Assembly (NCBI GenBank): GCA_002428605.1
Contig: DIXH01000072.1
Span: 1 to 8,523, forward strand
Source: Clostridiaceae bacterium UBA6085
GTDB lineage: Bacteria > Bacillota > Clostridia > Clostridiales > Clostridiaceae
Direction: 5' to 3'
Length of the DNA: 8,523 nucleotides
The notes under the pieces: generated by a model
Databases searched by the model: none
What the model was told of the DNA's origin: nothing
What the model saw: the letters and a program-made list of their open reading frames with translations, nothing else
Translations under genes and position numbers: made by a program
In this document: piece after piece, positions 1-5,999 of the stretch
Layout of the letters: the number at the start of each line of letters is the position of its first letter
Position numbering within the stretch: position 1 is the first letter of the stretch

Positions 1-38
1 GGCATTTGTTCAGTAGCCATTAAATTAAGCATGTAAAG

Positions 39-67
39 GTGCCAGAGCGGCTGTTTTCGTTTATAAT
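39..67 (+). promoter_or_regulatory. Probable sigma-A promoter of the VIT-vWA gene
   Basis: A perfect -10 box TATAAT lies at 62-67. A -35-like GTGCCA (4 of 6 matches to TTGACA) lies at 39-44, with an ideal 17-base spacer. Transcription would start near 74, giving a leader of about 25 bases. That leader contains a full AGGAGG ribosome binding site at 87-92, six bases before the ATG at 99. Bases 1-38 show nothing I can identify. The promoter is predicted by pattern only. Confidence 0.6.
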
Positions 68-98
68 GTAAACTATAGAACCTTTCAGGAGGAAAAAA

Positions 99-2480
99 AT
101 GAAGAAGTACGGACTTTCAAGCAAGGACAAGACCAGCCAGGTCAAGCTCAACAAATTGAATGTTTCGGGCAACATATGCGGAGAATATGTGGAATACACG
201 ATCTCCCAGTATTTCAGAAACACCACGGGAGAGAACATCGAAGGGACATACAGCTTCCCGGTCCCGACAACCTCCATCCTCACAGGCTTCGAGGTGGAGC
301 TTGGCGGAAGGAACCTCAAGGCAGAGGTCGAATCAAGGGAAGAGGTCCTTAAGATACAGGAGGAGGCCCATCAGGGAGGAATCAACTCCATAACGCTCGA
401 GCAGAGCGGAGATGACTACTTCACGATAAGGATAGGGAACATCCTTCCTAACGAGAAGGTAGTCATAAGGATAACCTACATGGACCAGCTGATCTATGAG
501 GACAACACCCTTAAGCTCATGATACCGAGGGTCGTGGACCCTGTATACAACGATGGAGAGGCAGATGAGGAAGGGGAGACCGAGTTCTACCTGAGCCTTC
601 TCATAGAATCCTTCGGGAAGCTCGACATCAAATCGCCAAGCCACAAGATTAAGGTAGAGAGGGAGGATGACACCCTTTCAAAGGTGACGGCCGGAAACGA
701 CCAGAACCTGGACCATGACTTCATACTGAACCTTAAGGAGCTTAAGCCGCTCAGCGCCTCAGGAATGGGGTACAGCTACTATGAGGATGAAGAGGAGAAG
801 GCCATTCTCATGCTCAGGCTGACACCGAGGCTTCCGGAGGTCAAGGAGATCAAGGATACCAACTACGACTTCCTTCTTGACATATCGACCTCGATGAACG
901 GCTTCAAGCTTGAAGAGGCAAAGAACTCGATCATAATCGCGCTGAGGAGCCTTGAAGAAGGGGATACCTTCAACATCATGGCATTCAACTCGGAGCTCTA
1001 CAAGTTTTCCCCTCACGGCAAGGTAAGGTATTCCAAGGAAAACCTGCTTGCTGCCACAGAGTGGATAGAAGCCCTGCAGACAAAGAAGGGCGGGTCGGCA
1101 ATGTTCGATGCGCTTAAGGAATCCCTCAGGGAGTCCGAGGAGGATGAGGCATCTGTAATATTCCTCTTCACTGACGACATAGTCGAGAATGAGGATGAGA
1201 TACTTGACTACGTAAGGTCAAATATCGGGAACAGCATGATATTCCCGTTCGGAATGGATACCGAGGTCAATTCCTACTTCATCAACAAGCTTGCTGAGCT
1301 TGGCTACGGCAAGCCGGAATTCATCGATGAAGGCGAGAGGATAGACGATATCATACTGAGACAGATAAACAGGATATACAACCCGCAATTCGATGTGACC
1401 TCGATCGACTGGGGCGAAATGCAGGTGGAGAAGACCTATCCGGGTACGATCAGCTACCTTTATGACAGGGAGCCGTTTACCGTCTTTGCAAAGGTCAACG
1501 GGTATATCGAAGGAAAGGTTACACTGAAGGGTGAGGTCGACGGTGAAGACTACACCATGACAATAGACCTTGACAAGCTGGAGATCGAGGAGAATTCCAA
1601 GCTCATCGACAAGGTATGGGCAAGGAAGAGGATAGAGTCCCTTATGGAAAGGGAAAGGACTATGAGAGGCCATGAGGCGGAGAAGATAAAAGAAGAGATC
1701 CTCTGTATCTCCAAGGAATACTCCATAATGTCCAGCGAGACCTCGTTCATAATGCTTGAGAAGATAGAGGACCCTGTCCTAGGTATAGGACTCCACAGGA
1801 TGGTACCGATAGAGATGTCGGAGAACACCATGAAGAGCATGGCGAAGGGCTACTTCCTCGACGAAGCTGCATACAGCTTCGAAGTCAACATCAGGGAAAA
1901 GATGGCAGAAACCGGACTGACTGCAAAGGAAGCCAAGAATGCCATCAAGTACGACAGGGATAACCTGCTGAGGGTCCTTGCGAAGAACCAGCAGGCTGAC
2001 GGCTCGTTCCTAGACCTCGGTGAGGAAGAGGATGCGGTCATCCTGGAAACGACCTTAAGGAGCCTTCTGGCATTCACTGTAGGAAGCGAAACCACCTCAT
2101 TCTATCTGAACAACATTTCAAAGGCCTTCAGATATGCAATGGAGTCGCTTCAGAAGGACGCCTCTCTTATAACGGAGAGGAACTACATGCTGCTTAACAT
2201 CGCATATTCCCTTGCTGAGGATAAGAACCTTATCAAGGAAAGGACAAGGACAGCACTTGAGAAGGTGGTTGAGAAGACCTCCGATTCCAAGTACAGGAAG
2301 AGTCTTGAGGAGGTTTCAGACCTGGTAAGGACTGCTTCACCGAACCAGATGAAGTTCATAACAGCTGCAACACTCGATATCTCCAAGTCCTATGTTGAGA
2401 ATGCAGAGACGATATTTGAGATGGACATAAAGAGCAACATCACAAACATAGCGAACATAGCCATAGCGAAGGCTTTGTAG
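99..2480 (+). CDS. VIT domain and von Willebrand factor A (vWA) domain protein
   Basis: This 793-residue protein has no signal peptide and no membrane segment, so it is probably cytoplasmic. Residues about 13-130 look like a VIT domain (vault protein/inter-alpha-trypsin inhibitor type), with the typical pattern around YSFPVP (51-56) and the later GNILPNEKVVIRI. Residues about 255-425 form a vWA domain with a metal-ion-dependent adhesion site: DISTS (261-265), GGSAMFDAL (331-339, Ser in the usual Thr position) and TDD (358-360). A beta-rich linker follows at about 430-500. From about 505 to the end the protein is largely helical and includes LAKNQQADGSF (627-637), recalling the LxxLQxxDGSW-like C-terminal motif of eukaryotic VWA5A-type proteins. 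In the family, vWA domains bind protein ligands through a metal ion; the bacterial VIT-vWA role is unknown. The start is fixed by AGGAGG six bases upstream. The gene appears monocistronic, bounded by a clear promoter and a strong terminator. Domain identity is firm; function is not assigned. Confidence 0.9.
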   Translation: MKKYGLSSKDKTSQVKLNKLNVSGNICGEYVEYTISQYFRNTTGENIEGTYSFPVPTTSILTGFEVELGGRNLKAEVESREEVLKIQEEAHQGGINSITLEQSGDDYFTIRIGNILPNEKVVIRITYMDQLIYEDNTLKLMIPRVVDPVYNDGEADEEGETEFYLSLLIESFGKLDIKSPSHKIKVEREDDTLSKVTAGNDQNLDHDFILNLKELKPLSASGMGYSYYEDEEEKAILMLRLTPRLPEVKEIKDTNYDFLLDISTSMNGFKLEEAKNSIIIALRSLEEGDTFNIMAFNSELYKFSPHGKVRYSKENLLAATEWIEALQTKKGGSAMFDALKESLRESEEDEASVIFLFTDDIVENEDEILDYVRSNIGNSMIFPFGMDTEVNSYFINKLAELGYGKPEFIDEGERIDDIILRQINRIYNPQFDVTSIDWGEMQVEKTYPGTISYLYDREPFTVFAKVNGYIEGKVTLKGEVDGEDYTMTIDLDKLEIEENSKLIDKVWARKRIESLMERERTMRGHEAEKIKEEILCISKEYSIMSSETSFIMLEKIEDPVLGIGLHRMVPIEMSENTMKSMAKGYFLDEAAYSFEVNIREKMAETGLTAKEAKNAIKYDRDNLLRVLAKNQQADGSFLDLGEEEDAVILETTLRSLLAFTVGSETTSFYLNNISKAFRYAMESLQKDASLITERNYMLLNIAYSLAEDKNLIKERTRTALEKVVEKTSDSKYRKSLEEVSDLVRTASPNQMKFITAATLDISKSYVENAETIFEMDIKSNITNIANIAIAKAL

Positions 2481-2484
2481 GAAT

Positions 2485-2525
2485 AAACGGATCCAGTTTA
2501 GCTTAAGGCCAAACTGGATCCGTTT
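2485..2525. terminator. Bidirectional terminator between the VIT-vWA gene and the deacylase gene
   Basis: A perfect 15-bp inverted repeat (arms AAACGGATCCAGTTT at 2485-2499 and its exact complement at 2511-2525) surrounds an 11-base loop. It begins four bases after the VIT-vWA stop codon and ends eight bases before the end of the convergent deacylase gene. Because the arms start with AAA and end with TTT, a short T run follows the stem in either direction. It fits a shared intrinsic terminator, although the T tracts are short. Confidence 0.8.
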
Positions 2526-2533
2526 CATCATAT

Positions 2534-3013
2534 TCAAGTTTCTGGCAGCCTGCAGACATCCACCCAGCCCTTCATCCCTGAATATTCTTCAAGCTCAGGG
2601 ATCTTCAGGCCTATTGCAGAATTTGCGCTTCCGCATGCGGGATATACCATATCGAATCTCCTGAGGGATTCATCCAGGAATACTCCGACCCGTTCATCCT
2701 CAATCCCGAAGGGGCAGACACCTCCGACAGGATGGCTGGTAAACAGGAGGGCGTCTTCCGGTGACAGCATCTTTGCCTTGGTCTGGAACACCTTCTTGAA
2801 TTTAGCACTGTCGATCTTAGTGTCGCCTGCAGTCACAAGTAGGATGCATCCGTCATCGGAGCCCTTAAGTGCAACTGTCTTTGCTATCCGCTGTGGCTCA
2901 GTTCCCAGAGCTTCAGCAGCAGATAGCACAGTAGCCGTGGAGACAGGGAACTCCATTATCCTGTCCTCGATATCATACCTTCTGAAATACTTCTTTACGT
3001 TCTCTATTCCCAT
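2534..3013 (-). CDS. YbaK/EbsC-family aminoacyl-tRNA deacylase
   Basis: The predicted 159-residue cytoplasmic protein belongs to the YbaK/ProX editing-domain superfamily. Members hydrolyse wrongly charged aminoacyl-tRNAs in trans, for example Cys-tRNA(Pro) or Ala-tRNA(Pro). Visible signatures are STATV (25-29), the conserved lysine in RIAKTVALK (K45), GDTKID (63-68), HPVGGVCPFGI (94-104) and YPACGSANSAI (124-134), which correspond to the substrate pocket of this family. The length is normal for a stand-alone editing domain. The frame stays open to a possible start at 3085, but the ATG at 3013 is preferred: it has AAGGAGG a few bases upstream, and the family homology begins there. The substrate cannot be told from sequence alone. 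The gene converges on the VIT-vWA gene and diverges from the metallophosphoesterase. Confidence 0.9.
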   Translation of the reverse strand: MGIENVKKYFRRYDIEDRIMEFPVSTATVLSAAEALGTEPQRIAKTVALKGSDDGCILLVTAGDTKIDSAKFKKVFQTKAKMLSPEDALLFTSHPVGGVCPFGIEDERVGVFLDESLRRFDMVYPACGSANSAIGLKIPELEEYSGMKGWVDVCRLPET

Positions 3014-3044
3014 TGGTTCCTCCTTCATGAAAGCCTTAAGGAAC

Positions 3045-3053
3045 ATGATAGCA
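3045..3053 (-). promoter_or_regulatory. Possible extended -10 promoter of the deacylase gene
   Basis: On the minus strand the sequence reads TGCTATCAT, an extended -10 element (TGn followed by TATCAT, 5 of 6 matches to TATAAT). It would place the start of transcription near 3038, about 25 bases before the ATG at 3013. I see no good -35 box at the expected distance; the extended -10 could compensate. This is a weak, pattern-only call. Confidence 0.35.
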
Positions 3054-3078
3054 CTTAATTGGTATTGGGCGTACCTGA

Positions 3079-3150
3079 CTGACAAGATTTTTCTGAATTA
3101 AGATTAAAATGCTCTGAAATTGATAAACTGACAGATTTTTACTGATAAGA
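3079..3150. repeat. Pair of imperfect direct repeats in the deacylase/phosphoesterase intergenic region
   Basis: Two similar stretches lie at 3079-3103 and 3128-3150, start to start 49 bases apart. Both contain CTGACA, then GATTTTT, then CTGA and end in TAAGA; they differ by small insertions and deletions. They sit in the 214-bp divergent region between the deacylase and phosphoesterase starts. The second copy overlaps a weak possible promoter for the phosphoesterase (TTGATA at 3120-3125, GATAAG at 3144-3149). They could be a duplicated operator or a chance AT-rich similarity. Confidence 0.4.
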
Positions 3151-3227
3151 TGCAGGTTATAGAACATATCGTCAAAGAAGCTAAGTAACAATTGCAAAAG
3201 GGACATATTATACCGAGAGGAAAAATT

Positions 3228-4046
3228 ATGATGAAGAAACTCACTTTCGCAGCCTGCGCTGCGCTATTAGCCATCCATCAGGCAGTTGAGCACGAAGCCC
3301 TTAAGCTAGTTGAACAGGAAGTACGTATCAGAAACCTTCCTGCTGAGCTTGAAGGCTTCAGGATAGCCCACATATCCGACCTTCATGGCAAGAGGTTCGG
3401 CAAAGGAAATTCCAGGCTTGCTAGACTCATCGATTCCATGAGGCCTGATGTCCTGTGCATGACAGGGGACATGGTCAACGGAAAAAATGACGACGGAAGT
3501 GCCCTCATTGAACTCCTTAAGGCTCTTAAGGGGGAATATCCCAGGCTGATTGTTTCCGGAAACCATGAGAACAGGAACGTATGGCTAAGCGAAAAGCCGA
3601 ACCGGGATGGATTTGAGTCTACTCTAATGGAATACGGGACGACAATATTAGATGGCGGCTCATACTGCTGCGAAGGTCTGCCGGTCTCCTTTCACGGGAT
3701 GAAGGATTCCAGGAAGAAGCACCTGGACATTGAAGAGTACCTTGGAGCAAGGGATGAGGGGGCGGTAAACATAGCGCTCATACACAGGCCTTCAAGGTTT
3801 GAGGCTGCAGCGAAGGCAGGATATGACCTCATCCTGTCAGGTCACATACACGGCGGCGTGGTCAGGATACCTTTTGCAGGGGGACTTCTTTCACCTGACA
3901 AGGAGATATTTCCCAAATATGACAAAGGGTTATTCCATGGATTCGGTTCAACCCTTTGCATCACCTCCGGCCTTGGGAACAGCAGGTTGTACCCCAAGCT
4001 CATGAACAGGCCTGAGGTTGTGCTGATAACGCTGGCTTCAAGGTGA
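3228..4046 (+). CDS. Membrane-anchored calcineurin-like metallophosphoesterase (YkuE/YaeI type)
   Basis: The 272-residue protein is a two-metal phosphoesterase. All blocks of the fold are visible: SDLHG (50-54; D51, H53), GDMVNG (80-85; D81), GNHEN (111-115; N112, H113), the histidine in ALIHRP (H186) and GHIHGG (205-210; H206, H208). The C-terminal block YDKGLFHGFGSTLCITSGLG is typical of the YkuE/YaeI subgroup, whose characterised members hydrolyse phosphodiester or pyrophosphate bonds at the membrane; E. coli YaeI (LpxG) acts on UDP-diacylglucosamine, a substrate not expected in a Firmicute. A short hydrophobic segment (about residues 5-17) after MMKK probably anchors it or serves as a signal, with the catalytic domain starting near residue 43. 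The ATG at 3228 is chosen because GAGAGG lies seven bases upstream; an upstream TTG at 3192 in the same frame lacks such support. The substrate is unknown. Confidence 0.88.
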   Translation: MMKKLTFAACAALLAIHQAVEHEALKLVEQEVRIRNLPAELEGFRIAHISDLHGKRFGKGNSRLARLIDSMRPDVLCMTGDMVNGKNDDGSALIELLKALKGEYPRLIVSGNHENRNVWLSEKPNRDGFESTLMEYGTTILDGGSYCCEGLPVSFHGMKDSRKKHLDIEEYLGARDEGAVNIALIHRPSRFEAAAKAGYDLILSGHIHGGVVRIPFAGGLLSPDKEIFPKYDKGLFHGFGSTLCITSGLGNSRLYPKLMNRPEVVLITLASR

Positions 4047-4113
4047 AGATTCTGGAGACAAGAACCATAGAAGCATGCCAATGAATTTGCTTATGAATAT
4101 TCCGGGAAATGAA

Positions 4114-4135
4114 AAAAGTCCGTCACCGGACTTTT
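4114..4135. terminator. Bidirectional terminator between the phosphoesterase and TPR genes
   Basis: A perfect 9-bp stem (AAAAGTCCG at 4114-4122 and its complement at 4127-4135) closes a four-base loop. The minus-strand transcript would end in a run of six U, twelve bases after the TPR stop codon. The plus-strand transcript has four U after the GC-rich stem, about 70 bases after the phosphoesterase stop. It is best placed to serve the TPR gene and may stop both. Confidence 0.8.
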
Positions 4136-4146
4136 AATGATTTATA

Positions 4147-5082
4147 TTATTCTTCCTTATTCGATTCATCAGAGGCTTCTTCAGTTTCTATGATCTCTTC
4201 GGATACTGGGGCCTCCAGGGAATCTGCGGTTTCAGCATCTTCAGCAGGTGATGAAAGGTCTATGCCATTGGCTGCAGCTTCAGCCTTGAACTCTTCGTAC
4301 TTTTCAGCTATTGCGGCATCTGTGATGTTAGAGAGGAAGGAAGCCTTTAGCCTTGTTGCTCTTTCAAACATTTCATTTGCCTTGTGCCATTCACCCTTGT
4401 CCCAGAGGATCAGTCCATAGTAGTAGAGTGCTTCCGGGAACTTGACTGTGTCTGAGATATCCTCGTAAATTGCTTCTGCCTTGTCTCTCTCACCAAGGAA
4501 ATAATAGGTTTCAGCCAGGTTGTCGGCGATGACGGAATCGCTCCTGTTGAACTCATGGGCTTCGGTGTTGAGTTCAAGGGACTTTTCAAGGTCACCCTTT
4601 GACATCAGGAGGTAACCCAGTATCTGATATACTCCTGTATTCTTGAACTCCTCCTTGGACTTTTCAACCATCTCTATGGCTTCGTCGAATCTTCCCTGCT
4701 TCCATCTGAGGATAGCAAGGTTAAGTATGGTGCTCTGCTTAAGGCGGGGGTCCCTGTCGACCTCTTCAGAAGCCTTTACCAGGTAGTGCTCAGCTTCTTC
4801 CATGTTACCGTTCCGAAGCAATAGGAAGCCATAGCTCGAGACTATGTTTGGCTTCGTGTTTCTGCTTTCAGACGCCTTCTTGAACAGTCTTAGCGCCTTT
4901 TCCATGTCGCCCTTGTTGTATGCCTTGCTTCCTGATACGGCATAGAACATTGGGAGGTTCTTCCATATGGTGAAGGCCATGTAGGCTATTAGCAGGAGGT
5001 TTCCGAGAGCCCGGTTTCCTGTGTAGATAAGTGTTACGATTCCGAGAAGTACTATGATGTCGATCATTGGCAGGTTCTTCAT
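4147..5082 (-). CDS. Membrane-anchored tetratricopeptide repeat (TPR) protein
   Basis: The predicted 311-residue protein starts with two hydrophobic segments (about residues 7-20 and 27-40), probably a membrane hairpin with the rest in the cytoplasm. About six TPR-like helix pairs follow, at about 51-73, 84-106, 121-145, 152-178, 188-211 and 219-245. They show the usual G/A/Y/A spacing, for example NKGDMEKALRLFKKA and LWDKGEWHKANEMFERA. The last 31 residues (281-311) are strongly acidic: 14 Asp/Glu and one Lys. TPR domains bind partner proteins; no enzymatic motif is present and no partner can be named. The frame extends upstream to a GTG at 5097. The ATG at 5082 is preferred because GTGAGG lies at a suitable distance upstream; that GTG is part of the same stretch. 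It diverges from the HAD phosphatase gene. Confidence 0.85.
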   Translation of the reverse strand: MKNLPMIDIIVLLGIVTLIYTGNRALGNLLLIAYMAFTIWKNLPMFYAVSGSKAYNKGDMEKALRLFKKASESRNTKPNIVSSYGFLLLRNGNMEEAEHYLVKASEEVDRDPRLKQSTILNLAILRWKQGRFDEAIEMVEKSKEEFKNTGVYQILGYLLMSKGDLEKSLELNTEAHEFNRSDSVIADNLAETYYFLGERDKAEAIYEDISDTVKFPEALYYYGLILWDKGEWHKANEMFERATRLKASFLSNITDAAIAEKYEEFKAEAAANGIDLSSPAEDAETADSLEAPVSEEIIETEEASDESNKEE

Positions 5083-5107
5083 GGGCAATTTCCTCACTCT
5101 TCAATTA

Positions 5108-5123
5108 GTATTTTCGTATTTTC
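5108..5123. repeat. Tandem 8-base repeat in the leader of the TPR gene
   Basis: GTATTTTC occurs twice in direct tandem (5108-5115 and 5116-5123), followed by a partial third copy GTAT. It lies between the predicted TPR promoter and the TPR start codon, in the untranslated leader. It may be a small operator or simply a slippage duplication. Confidence 0.5.
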
Positions 5124-5133
5124 GTATAAAGTT

Positions 5134-5163
5134 ACTATATCACGAGGAGAAGAGATTTTACAA
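5134..5163 (-). promoter_or_regulatory. Probable promoter of the TPR gene
   Basis: On the minus strand a -35-like TTGTAA (complement of 5158-5163; 4 of 6 matches) and a -10-like TATAGT (complement of 5134-5139; 5 of 6) are separated by 18 bases. Transcription would start near 5127, about 45 bases before the ATG at 5082. The -35 box overlaps that of the opposing HAD phosphatase promoter. Confidence 0.45.
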
Positions 5164-5186
5164 AGGATTAATTCATGTACTATAAT
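5157..5186 (+). promoter_or_regulatory. Probable promoter of the HAD phosphatase gene
   Basis: TTTACA (5 of 6 matches to the -35 consensus) at 5157-5162 and a perfect TATAAT at 5181-5186 are separated by 18 bases. The start of transcription would be near 5193, giving a leader of about 55 bases before the ATG at 5248. The -35 box shares five bases with that of the divergent TPR promoter. Confidence 0.6.
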
Positions 5187-5247
5187 GAGTGGAAAGCAAA
5201 GTAAAGCCGAAATAAGGCAATAAAGATTGAAATTCAGGAGATATCAT

Positions 5248-5886
5248 ATGATAAAGGCAGTTTTCTTTGATCTGGACGGTACGGTCCTTGACACCAACGA
5301 GCTCATTCTGCAGTCCTTCAGGCATGCGTTCTCGACCAGGCTAAACATAACGGTGCCTGACGAGACCATACTGACATTTTTCGGGGAACCTCTCCATTAT
5401 TCCATGTCCAAATACTCAGATGATGTGGAACCCCTTCTCGAGACTTACAGGGAGTTCAACTGGAAGCACCACGACAGCATGGTGGAGCCATTTCACGGAA
5501 CAGTTGAAGCGCTTGAACAGTTGAAGGAAATGGGCCTGTATCTTGGGATAATAACCTCGAAGAGAAGAAATGTGGCGATGAAGGGAATAGACCTGTTCGA
5601 CCTTTCCAAGTATTTCGACGTGATCATAACGCCTGAGGATACAACTGAGCACAAGCCCAAGGCAGGACCGCTTCTTAAAGCCTGCGAGCTTCTCGGGATA
5701 GAGGACCCTTCAACTACCATGATGGTGGGGGATTCAACGTATGACATACTCTGCGGTAAGAATGCCAATGCCTCGACAGTTGCGGTCAGGTATTCGAAGA
5801 TAAGCCTCGACATACTGAAATCGGCTGGTCCTGATTTCCTTGTGGACAGTCTCCTTGAGATACCAGGCATTGTGAAGAGGTTCTGA
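5248..5886 (+). CDS. HAD-superfamily phosphatase, PpaX-like pyrophosphatase
   Basis: The predicted 212-residue cytoplasmic enzyme has all four haloacid dehalogenase motifs. Motif I is FDLDGT (7-12), with nucleophile D8 and acid/base D10. Motif II is the Thr/Ser in IITSK (101-105). Motif III is the lysine in EHKPKAGP (K136 or K138). Motif IV is VGDSTYD (160-166; D162 and D166 for Mg2+). A helical cap lies between motifs I and II (about 17-85). Length and details such as LDTNELI and YREFNWKHHD closely resemble Bacillus PpaX, which hydrolyses pyrophosphate from HPr(Ser-P) dephosphorylation; phosphoglycolate phosphatase (Gph) is the main alternative. The usual genetic partners of ppaX (hprK, lgt) are not next to it here, so the role is inferred from sequence only. 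The ATG at 5248 has AGGAG seven bases upstream; an in-frame TTG at 5227 does not. Confidence 0.85.
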   Translation: MIKAVFFDLDGTVLDTNELILQSFRHAFSTRLNITVPDETILTFFGEPLHYSMSKYSDDVEPLLETYREFNWKHHDSMVEPFHGTVEALEQLKEMGLYLGIITSKRRNVAMKGIDLFDLSKYFDVIITPEDTTEHKPKAGPLLKACELLGIEDPSTTMMVGDSTYDILCGKNANASTVAVRYSKISLDILKSAGPDFLVDSLLEIPGIVKRF

Positions 5887-5961
5887 AAAAAATAATGTCA
5901 TCCTTAGGAAGCACGCTGAAAAAATTTCTGCATGCAGCTGAAGGTTCCAGATCAGAATGAA

Positions 5962-5996
5962 AAAATTCCGAGGCATTTTTGATGCTTCGGAATTTT
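5962..5996. terminator. Bidirectional terminator between the HAD phosphatase and carboxypeptidase genes
   Basis: Arms at 5962-5976 (AAAATTCCGAGGCAT) and 5982-5996 (ATGCTTCGGAATTTT) pair over 15 positions with one exception. That exception is a G-U pair in plus-strand RNA and a C-A mismatch in minus-strand RNA. The loop is five bases. T-rich sequence flanks the stem on both sides. It lies four bases from the carboxypeptidase stop codon and about 75 bases after the phosphatase stop, so it can serve both convergent genes. The short gap 5887-5961 contains nothing else I can identify. Confidence 0.8.
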
Positions 5997-5999
5997 CTT

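Noticed and set aside
38..55. GGTGCCAGAGCGGC, slightly like the 5' end of a tRNA
   Set aside because: No matching acceptor, anticodon or T-arm follows; a -10 box and ribosome binding site occupy the downstream bases.
1218..1673. Long open frame of 151 codons antisense to the VIT-vWA gene
   Set aside because: The plus-strand protein has clear conserved domains here; the antisense frame has no recognisable motif and is a by-product of codon bias. The same applies to other antisense frames in the window.
3014..3085. Upstream extension of the deacylase reading frame
   Set aside because: The extra 24 residues lack family similarity and contain the AAGGAGG site that serves the ATG at 3013, so they are almost certainly untranslated leader.
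3150..3188. 12-codon open frame starting ATGCAGGTT upstream of the phosphoesterase
   Set aside because: It has no ribosome binding site and no features of a leader peptide such as a run of one amino acid next to an attenuator.
5928..5937. Palindrome CTGCATGCAG after the HAD phosphatase gene
   Set aside because: It is only 10 bases with no loop and no T run, between a stop codon and a clear terminator; likely chance.
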